A DNA stretch of 64,000 nucleotides from the NCBI RefSeq assembly GCF_036850765.1, contig NC_089493.1:132996239-133060238 (forward strand), written 5' to 3'. Each line of letters starts with the position of its first letter. Positions within the stretch are counted from its first letter, which is position 1. Below are positions 54,148-64,000 of the stretch, one piece after another. A program made the translations under genes and the position numbers. Origin of the DNA: Saccopteryx bilineata (lineage: Eukaryota > Chordata > Mammalia > Chiroptera > Emballonuridae). The notes beneath the pieces are model-generated. The model did not search any database, had not been told where the DNA came from, and saw only the letters and a list, made by a program, of their open reading frames with translations.

Positions 54148-54260
54148 TGTAAGGTATTTTCCCCACCAAGGAAGAAAGAAGGGTGTAGCCACAAAGTGTG
54201 AAATAACAAAAGCTTTATTTAGTAGAGCGCATCACGGACAATAGTTATGTTCAACAGACA
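54148..54260 (-). mobile_element. LTR end related to the solo LTR at 2966
   Basis: TGTAAGGTATTTTCCCCAC and the AAAGCTTTATTTAGTA region match, in inverse orientation, the last 90 bp of the LTR at 2966-3333, including the polyadenylation signal. Beyond about 54240 the similarity fades, so the far boundary is unknown. Confidence 0.55.
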
Positions 54261-55430
54261 TAACTATTCCATCATACCCAGTCAAGGCAAATGTATGATG
54301 ATACTCTCCAAGAAGCATTGGAACTTCTTAAAAACTGACCCTTTTGAACAAAGGACCAACTTTCTACACATTTCAATGCACTAAAACTGCATAAAGTCTC
54401 AAGGACTCTCCTCACCATCCATCTACAAACCTTTCCAGTAAGGTAAGGACATTACTCTCTTTACATCTTTTCAAAGAAACATCTAAAAACAACAAATGAA
54501 AACTCTAACATAAATCACTGGTAAACTTAGAAAACACTTTTCAGCAGAGAAATTGCTATAATGCTATGTTCCTACCACTCTAGCTACCAGAAATATTCAA
54601 AGTCGCATTTCTACATCAGGTCTCCAAACCAAAGGTAAATATGCCCCCAGGGCATATATAAACAATACTGTGCCATTTTGTATTATCAGGACTATAAGGG
54701 ATGGTTTTTTTTGCATTTAATAAATAGAAAAGAACAAATAAAAGAGAGCTCCTACAATGCACAGCCACTCACCCAGAACAAACGCTGACCTGCCCCCCAA
54801 AAATCTATAGAACCCAGAAGACAAACCCTACTGGCTTGCACCTAAATTTAGTTTTTCAGGTCTTATTCACATAAAAACACTCTGGAACTAGTTACATATC
54901 TCAATATTTCCTTACAAAAGTATATTCATCAACACTTAAAAACGATGACGGACAACACCTCTTTACAAAATAAAAACAGGAGCCACCCCATGGGAGACAT
55001 TTTGAAGCACAAAACAAAAATGGGACACACAGTTTCCAACAGAAATGGTCAGAACATTTCAATGGGGTGAGCTGAAAAAAGGTTAACTGTCATTCTATGG
55101 AAAATAATACTCCAATTGATAAAAAGAAATAAGACAATTAATTCCTTCTCCAACTCACCACTGAAAACCTGCTTCAAAACCCACAAGTATGATGCAAACT
55201 TTATACAAATATACCTTATACAACACTTACAATGCCTGAGGCCAAAGACAATGACTATAACAAACAGTGTTTCCTACCATTCAGTTGGATGGATTCGGGA
55301 GTTCCTACTTTTCATACATTTCACATAAACTCTGTAACAGAAACTCCCAATGACATGAATCAGACCTACAACAAAACTTACAAAAATTTATCATTGAACT
55401 GATCAATTGCACCTCTCTCATTCACAGGCA
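54261..55430. other. AT-rich DNA, unassigned
   Basis: No gene recognised. It may be ERV or LTR interior, given both neighbours. Short open frames only (70 codons at 55116-55328). Confidence 0.35.
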
Positions 55431-55442
55431 AAGAGTCAATTA

Positions 55443-55766
55443 TTATTATTATTATTATTTTTACTCAGAGACAGAGAGAGGGATAGGAGCAGACAGACAG
55501 GAACAAAGGAGATGAGAAGCATCAATCATTAGTTTTTTGTTGCGACACTTTAGTTATTCATCGATTGCTTTCTCATATGTGCCTTGACCATGGGGTACAG
55601 CAGACCAAGTAACCCCTTGCTCAAGTGAGCAACCTTGGGTACAAGCTGGTGAGCTTTGCTCAACCCAGGTGAGCCTGAGCTCAAGCTGGCAAACTCAGGA
55701 TCTGGAACCTGGGTCCTCCGCATCCCAGTTCGACCCTCTATTTACTGTGCCACCACCTGGTCAGGC
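55443..55766 (-). mobile_element. bat tRNA-derived SINE, second family
   Basis: An (ATT)n tail at the left, GAGATGAGAAGCATCAATC, AAGTAACCCCTTGCTCAAG, and a head at the right ending CACCACCTGGTCAGGC. Flanks agagtcaatt and agagtcactt form an approximate duplication. Confidence 0.9.
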
Positions 55767-57690
55767 AGAGTCACTTCTTTAGAAATTATAGATAATTCTC
55801 CTTCAAAATACTCAGCCAGGAGGGAAAATACTTTACCTGAACAAAAGACTGAACATGACCTTCCCAGAGGATCCGCTTACAGAATCCTCTCTGTGTTCCT
55901 GCACTAACATGACTTTCCCAGAAAAGTCCAAAGGAGAATACAGGCCATCGTGCAGATGGCGAGTTTAAAGGGGACTGTCTTCTACTCCACTCCTGTGGTA
56001 ACAAGTACAATTAGAAAACAATTAAAATAGAAATATTCTAAAAATACTGCATTAAAATTCTTTCAAGTTCCAGAAACCTTCCAAACTTATACTTCACTTC
56101 CAAACCTTCACCAAAGGTGACCTACTCCCAGGGCATACTCAGCCAATATGGTGGCATTTTACATAGTGAACACTGTGGGGCTCACTGAGCAGTGGTGACA
56201 GAACAAGTACTCCCAAGCTTGGACAATACAGACCACGTTCACCAGGGACACAGAATGATCTGGCTCGAAAGGTCTATACTACACCAAAAAGAACCCTATT
56301 TTCCAGGAAACAAAAACAGTCAAGTACAATACAAACATATGCTTATTTTGTATCCTGGATCAAAAATGCTGCCTCTCAACTAGCCACATGGGAGCTCATA
56401 CAGACAGAACAACACAGACAAAGCCACCCGTCTTCAACAATTTGGGAGGAGAGCCCTAGGCTGAGAAGACACCCCACTAAATTACAGACTCACAAAACAT
56501 CTTACAACTTCAGACACTAAATCTCACATTCATGAGCCAGACTGGGTCTCTGAAGGTCACTGCTTCTTTTCAAGAACCATCATCCAGTCTTTAATAACTT
56601 TTTCTTCATATCACATAGAATATGTATTCCTGCTATTTACATTTTAGTATTCACTCTCTAAACTTGTATTTTTTTCCTTTCCTGAAATCATGAACAAACT
56701 GCTCTCTAGAAATATACTTCTTCTTGGTAAAGCTCCTAATATACCAAAAATCAAAGTTTGCTACTACACTCAAAGACCTTCATTTTCTCCAATGCAGAAA
56801 ATACTCTATATTCTGGAACCCTTTTCCTTACCCTCACTCAAACTACACTACACCACATGATATCATTTAAAATTAACAAAAAATCCCTTTTTCCTACTAC
56901 ACCAGCTGTTTCCTTCTACAGCTTCTGCTGTTTTGTTGCTCAAAGACATGCTGCCTCACCTTTTCCTCCCAAGTGGATCCTGAAGTACACGCAACTATCT
57001 TAGCAACATGGGATTATCTGCAGCAAGTAAATACTGTATTAATAACGGGAAAAGGGGAGGAATGAATGTCAAAAACCACCAGCACCTGCAGTAGAGTGTT
57101 GCTTTGGGAGTGTGTTTGCCCATAACCTAGAGCTGTTGAATCAAACCATCCCCTCACAGGCCTCCCTGAGCTTTCATCACTTTATGCCTGCCTGTGGTCA
57201 TCTAACAAGGAGATCTACCACTGTACCGCCACAATCTAGAGAACCATTTAATGCCAGTTTACATTTTGAATGAGAATTGCCATCAATAATTGAGAAAACT
57301 CCAAAAAGTGAAGAGTCAGATCTAGATAATTACCTTCACCACAAAAAACACCCATAGGGGCACAATATAAGGAAAAACAAATAAGTCCAGCTTTGATTGC
57401 TGCACATTGGTGGAGGACCTATAGGTATTATCCAGAACCAATCCATACCCCCTGGTACCTCCTGCATGAAAATAATCAGAAGTTGAATGCAGAAAAGGCT
57501 TGGCCTCAAATTCTGACTAGGGCTTGCAGGGAGCAAATATACTGTACCCTTGATAGCATTTAATCAATGGTAGAACATCTACCAAGCTGAGGACCTCTAG
57601 AACAAGGATTGTTATACATATACAATACTACCTGGATTTGGCTAAGACAGCTATTTATAACCTGCATAAACAGCCAGTTTACAGAAATTT
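55767..57690. other. AT-rich DNA, unassigned, probably ERV-related
   Basis: No recognisable gene. A block near 56108-56160 (CCAAAGGTGACC, CCCAGGGCATA, GTGGCATTTT) is similar to 54618-54675, hinting at an internal repeat. The sequence leads without a visible break into the ERV 3' part at 57.7 kb. Confidence 0.3.
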
Positions 57691-57704
57691 AGAAAATCCA
57701 CCCC

Positions 57705-58466
57705 AGGGAAATTCATCCAGATACCCTAGCATTTTTAAATTCTGAAGATGATCACGATTACAAACAACAGCTTAGGAAAAGCATTACTCCATATAATACA
57801 GAGGAATCCACTTCAGAGCCAGAGGAAAATGAAATACTAGAACACCTGTATAGAGTGCCTAGGAGACACTGGCCAAACTACAATGAAATCATCCAAGATG
57901 AGCATGAGGTGGTTCATCCTGGTTATCAATGTAATATTAGGTATATAATGCATTAGGTATATAATGCTAATACTGCTAACAATAATAATAATGCTATTAC
58001 TGCTACTGATATTGTGACTACTTTTAAATTTCCTAAAGTACTAATCACACAGCAGCTAGTCATAAACTTTTTGACCTACCCATGGTGGAAACCACCCTGA
58101 GGGAAGCATTTTATAATTTAGGAAATTTTGCCCTTGTACACTGCAACACCAACCTGACCTACTGGGACCACATTGTAAACTCAGGGAATTGGACAGTGGA
58201 TGACATCACAGATGACTCAATGGACACCTTCAAACTAACCACTGACACCATGAACATGACAATCAACAGAAAAACCATGTAATTTTATAAAGACTATAGG
58301 ATCTATATTTTCAACACTGAGTTGTAAACCAACATGGAATTTATTAAATCCAATATATTATATTGAACAAGCTATTCATACCTTTACATCAACATGGACT
58401 CAAATTAAAGAAATAATAATATGTATATGCCTGTTGGTTGTGATTGTATTTGGATTGAATGTGTAA
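57705..58466 (+). pseudogene. unidentified ERV 3' coding remnant, envelope-like
   Basis: Three broken open stretches precede a polypurine tract and LTR. The first (57705-57955) is acidic (ESTSEPEENEILEHLY). The second (58082-58282) has three N-glycosylation sequons (NLT, NWT, NMT) in 66 codons. The third (about 58325-58466) ends with a strongly hydrophobic segment (IIICICLLVVIVFGLNV) and a stop, like a C-terminal membrane anchor. The position just 5' of the LTR and the glycosylation plus anchor pattern suggest envelope, but I recognise no specific family. Frame breaks make it non-functional. Confidence 0.45.
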
Positions 58467-58548
58467 TCCTATTTACAATGTATGTTTAAAAAAAGAATAA
58501 AAATTGGTTTTATAATAATCACTGCCAGCTTATAGTTTGCTGGGATCA

Positions 58549-59293
58549 AGGGGTGGAATGCTGTAGGAATATAAGGTTATAGTAATTAAATATATAGAAA
58601 TATAAAAATATGGCAGATTTATATAAAAGTAATTTAAATGATATTAAATATATATTTATTAAAATTAAAGTTAGGCCTTTTGGATAAGAATTAATATAGT
58701 GGCTTGGTGCCATAACTCTGTAATGTAACAAACATACTCTGACTTACAAGCAGAGCCTAGTTAGTATGTGTGTGAAGTTATACCTAGATAAGAAGTGGCT
58801 TGGTGTTTTTAAGAACATCTTAAAAAGTGGTTTAATGGAAACATTTTCAGTAGATTAACATAAAAGTGGATTCCTGTGAGGAACTCACAAAAAGGTGGTT
58901 TGAGGTGATAATCCTGTAGATTGACACCTGTTAGAAGGCCTTGGCCAAAAGTACTAAAGCTGAGGGGTCCCCAACTTCAGTAGTTTCCCAGACTCCAATG
59001 TTGATGTGGACTTGTCTCCAAGCTGCTCTGAGCTCTGACTAAAGACAGCCAAGAGTAATAACTTGTGAGTAATAACTTGCCTGTGTAATTATTACAATTT
59101 GTGTGTCAGTCATGTCTTTCCTCCAGTGGAACTTAGCAGTAGCATCCTCATAGCCGCCTTAAGAGTAGTCTCAAAGATGCTGTCAGCCCTGCTGATAAAC
59201 AGGAGTGCCCCACTGCACCAAGGAGGTCGAATCAGGGACCCCTGATCAACGTAGAGCTTGAACTCTACTGGAACACAAGCCACTCAGACTACA
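58549..59293 (+). mobile_element. polypurine tract and 3' LTR of a plus-strand ERV
   Basis: CAAGGGGTGGAATGC precedes an LTR that begins TGTAGGAATATAAGG (58562) and ends GACTACA (59293), with TGTAG/CTACA inverted ends. No matching 5' LTR was found in the window. The 732-bp length and the layout are compatible with a class III or class I LTR. The family is not assigned. Confidence 0.6.
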
Positions 59294-59529
59294 CAGTTCA
59301 GTATTTTTAGCTCCCTTCATTTTCCGTTTTCCTTTAATTACAGAAGTCACCATTTCCTCTATTAATGTGGACAAGAGAAAAAGCTAAATGCTACTATTTG
59401 TAGCCAAAGATATGTATTTAACATGACGATCTATTTACCTTCTTCCCAAATAAAAAAAAAGCTGTGCGATAACTCACTGATGACACAGAAGGGAAACACC
59501 ATACCAGTAACAACTTTTTGGACACTCAC

Positions 59530-59699
59530 CCATTCTCTGGCTTTGGTGGATGGGGCAGTTGCCTGGGCAGAAACTGCCAGCACACACTAATTTTAAACTT
59601 GCACTGAAGAACACTTCCAAAAGAGTAAGAGTTGAGCTTCATCTTAGACCCGAATTTCCTTCTCAAGCCATTCCCGAGGACCTCTGTCTCCTGATTCAT
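59530..59699 (-). other. candidate first coding exon beside a CpG-rich region
   Basis: On the minus strand the ATG at 59699 opens 56 codons (MNQETEVLGNGLRRKFGSK...) that reach a strong donor-like AATGG|GTGAGT at 59530. CpG-rich DNA lies directly upstream (59700-60430), as at many mammalian promoters. Another short minus-strand frame (from about 59890, ending 59745) would lie upstream of it. I do not recognise the protein. An untranslated exon or chance are also possible. Confidence 0.35.
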
Positions 59700-60430
59700 G
59701 TCCTGGTCCACCGGGCGCTCTTCACTGGAATCGCTCCACAGGGTTTACTGCGAAGTCTGAGTGGGTGGGTCCAGCACGCACCCCACTTGGGCCAGAACGG
59801 CCATCCGCAGCTGGGTGTCAAGCACCCAGTTCGCCGTCCGCTCATGTCCCTCGGCCTCGCCATGAATCATAGCAGGAGAGAAAACTTCCATGGCTAAAAT
59901 GAGCCTGCCCTCGCTGCTACAACCCTTCCTTCCAGGCCAGCAGAAAACGTGCGCTTCATTCCACTCGGGGAGAGTGGGTTGTGGTCGCACTGGAACCCTC
60001 CGAAGCGAGTTACCTGGTCCCCTTCTTCGGGAGCGGGTCCGTGGTCCAGGGACCACGGGCAGGGGGCAATGCGGCAGAGTACACAGGTGAGCGCTAGGCA
60101 AGCAGAGGCGGTGGGCGCATCGCTGAGCTGACGGGGCCCCACTAGTTCTGTAATTGATTGCCCATTGCCGAGCCCACCAAGCGGCCAGGCACACAGACAC
60201 GCATACACGTGCCTTTGCCAGCCTGCGTGCGCACACTCACACACGCACGCACGCATACACAGGTGCTTTGGCCCACACACACACGCACATGCGCGCGCCC
60301 ACAATCAGCCAGCCGCCCACCCGCGCCCGGGCCCGTTTTCGCCGCTGCCACCAGCCCGCCCGCGGGTGTGGGTGGGAGCCCTGCCTGCCGGGGATACGTG
60401 CTCTGGCTGCAGCGGATCGGTTTTTCTGGG
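59700..60430. promoter_or_regulatory. CpG-rich region, possible promoter
   Basis: GC-rich with many CpG, unlike both flanks, and including (CA)n-rich and CGCACGC-type stretches at about 60180-60300. No repeat family was recognised. Frames across the CA-rich part are artefacts. The direction of any promoter is unknown; the best exon candidate is on the minus strand. Confidence 0.45.
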
Positions 60431-60579
60431 TTTGACTAACTGACTCCGGCTGCTTTTTGCTGAAAAGAAAGTCAAGACAGGATTACACTTAGCTACATAT
60501 CCATTGCCTTAGTTTCCACCACCAACTGCAGTGCACAAACACACATTAGGCACAGGAAAGAAAGAAAAAGAGAGGGCAC

Positions 60580-61410
60580 TGTATGGCCAAGGGCCGCCAT
60601 CATGGCTATACACATGCAGGTTCTCTATTATTCAGGCAGACTCTAAAGAAATGGCAGAGTCGGAGGATGGTGGGCCATTCTTTTTATTGGTGTCTCTCCA
60701 AGACAGGCAAGCCAAAAGAGAAGCCAAGAAAAAAGCAGAAAAGCAAGGGATCAGCGAGGCTTCTGCAATGGTGATAGCAGGAACAGACAGAGCGAGCCCC
60801 CGGTATGTCCCCATTTTATAGTGTAGAAGTCAAAACCTTTAATCCACTATACAAATAAGGAAGTCTCAGATACAGAGTCACTTAACTGAGGCATAGATGG
60901 GATTCCTCATAAGAGTGCACCACCCCCTATCATGCAACAGTCAAGGGTGTGAGGAAAAGCTTAGTTTTAAAACTAAGCCTTAGGCCAAGGGTCCCCAACT
61001 ACAGCCCACGGGCTGCATGCGGCCCCCTGAGGCCATTTATCTGGCCCCCACCGCACACCTGGAAGAGGCACCTCTTTCATTGGTGGTCAGTGAGAGGAGC
61101 ATAGTTCCCATTGAAATACTGGTCAGTTTGTTGATTTAAATTTACTTGTTCTCTATTTTAAATATTGTATTCGTTCCCATTTTGTTTTTTTACTTTAAAA
61201 TAAGATATGTGTAGTGTGCATAGGGATTTGTTCATAGTTTTTTTATAGTCCAACCCTCCAACGGTCTGAGGGACAGTGAACTGGCCCCCTGTGTAAAAAG
61301 TTTGGGGATCCCTGCCTTAGGCTATATTGACTTTGCCAGCTTACAGCCTGTCTCCCACACCCAATGTGAACAAACATATATGTCATATTTACAAACTTAC
61401 TTGACCAACA
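60580..61410 (-). mobile_element. LTR related to LTR 'B', split by a hAT element
   Basis: Plus-strand TGTATGGCCAAGGGCC to TTGACCAACA. It resembles 31648-32824, including the shared end block CACACCCAATG and CATATTTACAAACTTA. On the minus strand an AAAGGGGTGGAA polypurine tract (61411-61423) directly precedes it, so it is a 3' LTR of a minus-strand ERV rather than solo. Confidence 0.8.
60986..61314 (+). mobile_element. non-autonomous hAT transposon
   Basis: Terminal repeats CAAGGGTCCCCAACT and GTTTGGGGATCCCTG. The 8-bp target duplication ccttaggc is exact at 60978-60985 and 61315-61322. Same family as 6324 and 51662, short form. Confidence 0.94.
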
Positions 61411-61800
61411 TTCCACCCCTTTTGCTCTCTTTACAATATAAACCACAAGTATCTTCCATGATGGTCACGGCAAGGAGTGGGGTACATTGCATAAACAGAA
61501 ACAGTAAAAACTACAGCAAGAGAATTAACAAATCAGAAGCTATGGGTGAAATGAGAGCTGTCAGAGGCACCAAGAGAGGCAAATCTTTTCCCTCTGGCAG
61601 AATACAAGCCAGAGTTTTGTCTGCAGGCAGCACTGTTGCTGGTACCAGAGGCTGCCTTTAACCAGCATACCAAAACTTATTGGCCAATACACCAGCATCT
61701 GCTGATTCGATGTGTAGTAAAATAGGAAAACTCACTATTGGCCATAAAGGAATTACAAAGGTGCCCTTCATAATGCTGTCCCACTGAGCACTCAAGCCCA
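61411..61800 (-). pseudogene. ERV internal remnant next to the LTR
   Basis: The minus strand shows a polypurine tract and then a broken stretch with a recognisable but unassigned reading (SADAGVLANKFWYAG, TVLPADKTLACILPEGK in neighbouring frames). It could be the end of pol, a dUTPase-like domain or envelope. I cannot decide. Confidence 0.4.
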
Positions 61801-63310
61801 GCTGTAGGATAGATGCAATTGAACCTGCGGGAAAAAGGCAAGAGCCCCGGAAGGGGTGGAGACCCACCCTTGAGCAAGGGCGCAGGAGCACAGCCCTGCC
61901 CCACCCACAGAACCCAGGATTGTGGCCTGAGTTAGGAGCCAGCTCTTCCCGCAGGGGGGAGCCAAAAGCCCAGAAGAGGCAGAGTCCCGTTACTGAGCAT
62001 GGGCACACAGTCCCACTCGGCCTGTGGAGTTAAGACTTGCAGCCATCCCACAAGCGAGCTTCTCCTACAAAGGCAGGGTGAAAGCCCAGAGGTGGAGACC
62101 CACAGCTGAGCAAAGGTGCTCGCCCCTGCCCTCAGGGCCAAGCATAACACCACCCGCGGGGCGGGGCGAATGCCAAGGCCACCAAGGCTTGTACATCCGA
62201 GCATGAAATCACAGCCACTCCTGTGAAGGAGAGGCAGAAAATGCAGCAACATCCCCAGTGGGCAGGCACCAGCAATGCCCATACCCAAACACCCAAGGCA
62301 GCATCAGCAGATGGAGTGGCAGGCCTGAAGACAGACCACACCTAGGGAAGACAGAGGCCACACTCAGTGGACTCCAGTGGCCAAAATCTTCTTTTACACA
62401 GACAAAATGAGAAGGTAGAGAAATGCAAAACAAACAAATCCAGAGAAATCCCCAGAAAAGGAACTGAATGAGTCAGATATAACCAGATTACCAGATGCAG
62501 AGTTTAAAATAATGATTTTTAGGATGATCAAAGATATTAAAACAACAATAGATGGTCATTACAAACACCTAAATAAAGAAATAGCAAATATAAAAAGGAC
62601 ATTGAAATAATAAAAAAGAATCAGTCAGAAATGACAAATACAATTCAGAAATGAAGAACACAATGGAAGGAATTAAAAGTAGGATGGATGAAGCTGAGAA
62701 TCAAATGAGCAAGTTAGAGGACCAGATTAATGAAGGCAGGAAGGAGAGCAGAAAAAAGAAAAGAGACTCAGAAAGTCTGAGGAAACTCTAAGAGAGCTCT
62801 GTGACAACATGAAGAGAAATAACATTCACATCATAGGGGTTGCTGAAGAAGAGAAAGAACAAGGGAAAGAGACTTTGTTTAATGATATCACAGCTGAAAA
62901 CTTCCTTCAATTAAGGCAGGAAAACATCTCACAAGTCCAAGAAGCACAGAGAACTCCTTTAAAGAGAAACTCAAAGAAATCTACACCAAGATACATCGTA
63001 ATTAAAATATCAAAGCTAAGTGATAAAGAGAAAATATTAAAAGGTGCTAGAGAAAAAAGGACTATCACCTACAAAGGAGCCCCCATAAGAATGACTTCCG
63101 ACTTCTAAACAGAAACACTTGAGGCCAGAAGGGAATGGCAAGAAATATTCAAAGGACTGCAGAACAAGAGCCTACAACCAAGGCTACTTTATCCAGCAAG
63201 GCTATCTTTTAAAATTGAAAAAGAAATAAAAAGCTTTCCAGACAAAAAAAAAAACAAAAAAAACTTCAAGGAATTCATTACAACCAAACCAATGCTATAA
63301 GAAATGCTAA
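61801..63310 (+). mobile_element. L1 5' UTR and ORF1 region, interrupted by another L1
   Basis: From about 61801 the sequence follows the 5' UTR of the L1 at 22026 (GGAGCACAGCCCTGCCCCACCC; AAGCCCAGAAGAGG), then ORF1 to its C-terminal QEMLR-like end at about 63310, where a new L1 5' end begins. The left boundary is uncertain because the 5' UTR similarity is partial. Confidence 0.8.
62407..63310 (+). pseudogene. ORF1: L1 ORF1, broken
   Basis: The ATG at 62407 is followed after two codons by TAG. Further frameshifts occur in the coiled-coil part. The RRM and following part are open at 62809-63108 (NNIHIIGVAEEEKEQGKE, PRYIVIKISKLSDKEKILKG), then a stop interrupts TSDF. The end is expanded by an A-rich insertion near 63244. 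Confidence 0.88.
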
Positions 63311-64000
63311 GGGGGGAGACAAGATGGCGCTGGAGTAGGCGGACGTAACAGCATCTACCTCCCAGAACCAAAGTGGATTACACACTAATTTTATGAACTA
63401 TCATCTGGACAAACCAACTTTGGACTAAACTAAGAGGACTCTTCAACCAAGGAACATTGAAGAAGCCACACCAAGACTGGTAGGAAAAGCGGAAACGCGG
63501 AGAGGGCTGCCCAGCTCCTCGGAGCGAATGGCAGCAGGGAGAGACTCGCGTGGCGGGAAGTGAGTTTAGCAGAGGGGAAAGGGCCCTGAGCCCCAAAAAC
63601 AAAGCCCCAGCCTGCAGCCCCAGAGCCCAGAAGAGGTGTATGGACAGTATTTAGCTGGAAACAAGTCAGGATACTGTTTGTGAGAGAGTCTGATTTCTCA
63701 GACCCAGGATCGTTCTTAAAGGGACCGTGCAGAACATCTCTCTCAAAAACAATCACCTGGGGCTCCTGGGGACGGGGGGAGAGAGGAGAGGACCACAGCA
63801 ACAGGAAGAGAGTGTAATCTAGGAGGCATAGGGAGAAACATTTTGGGAGATAGCCACCCTAACCCCTGGGACGAGTCACTCCCCAAAGCTGAAGTGAATA
63901 TTTCCCCCGGAAACAGCAATACAAGCAAAGAGAAGAAGGAGAGCAGCCAAACAAGCTCCCCCGCGGCATTCAGAGCAGAGTCGCATAGAAGGAGGGAGCT
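63311..64000 (+). mobile_element. start of another L1 (5' UTR), running off the window
   Basis: It begins GGGGGGAGACAAGATGGCGCTGGAG and follows the 5' UTR at 22026-22720 almost base for base to the window end. CAAGATGGCG near 63320 is the YY1-type start motif, better kept than in the first copy. The element starts directly after the last ORF1 codons of the L1 before it. The target duplication cannot be checked because the other end lies outside the window. Confidence 0.9.

Noticed and set aside
60154..60443. 93-codon His/Thr/Ala-rich frames
   Set aside because: They run through the CA-rich stretch of the CpG-rich region in three frames at once.

Overview
The window is nuclear DNA from a mammal, most likely a bat. 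It carries many copies of tRNA-derived SINEs of the kinds known from bat genomes: a long form of about 390 bp with a CCCTGGCC head, a form of about 320 bp with a GCCTGACTGGGCGGTG-like head, and a short form of about 190 bp. It also has recent-looking L1 elements and hAT elements with intact 8-bp target duplications, a combination typical of bats. I cannot name the species. No complete host protein-coding gene is visible. The only host-gene signals are candidate exons on the minus strand (one fairly good Cys-rich exon at 9.2-9.35 kb, a weak one at 5.4 kb, and a possible first exon with a CpG-rich flank at 59.5-60.4 kb).

Layout. 1-10 kb is AT-rich, mostly non-repetitive DNA with a solo LTR, four SINEs, a hAT element, an old L1 3' fragment and a truncated U2 snRNA retrocopy. 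10.2-15 kb is CpG-rich and ends in a decayed 28S rRNA 3' segment split by a SINE. 16-38.4 kb is one old plus-strand L1 split by almost 19 kb of nested insertions: a gammaretrovirus-like provirus (ERV-1, minus strand, primer site for tRNA-Phe), a class II-type solo LTR, a near full-length L1 compound element, a cluster of LTRs of one family in both orientations, and a short LTR element whose only long ORF is not gag, pol or env. 38.4-46 kb is a second old L1 (minus strand) split by a full-length but decayed minus-strand L1. 46-54.1 kb is ERV remnants (ERV-3) split by a second provirus of the ERV-1 family (ERV-2), which has a clean 5-bp target duplication. 54.1-59.3 kb holds an LTR fragment, a SINE, unassigned AT-rich DNA and the 3' end and LTR of a plus-strand ERV. 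59.5-60.4 kb is CpG-rich. 60.6-64 kb is an LTR with a nested hAT element, an L1 ORF1 region, and the start of a further L1.

The items most worth following up are these. ERV-1 and ERV-2 share an abnormal internal order in which a reverse-transcriptase segment lies upstream of capsid-nucleocapsid-protease, with the same junction in both copies. The LTR element at 32.8-35.4 kb carries an ORF predicted to encode a membrane-anchored, Glu-rich coiled-coil protein. One 18-bp target duplication brackets an L1, about 1.9 kb of ERV-derived cargo and a second L1 tail, which looks like a compound retrotransposition. All boundaries come from reading the sequence by eye; no alignment or database search was run.
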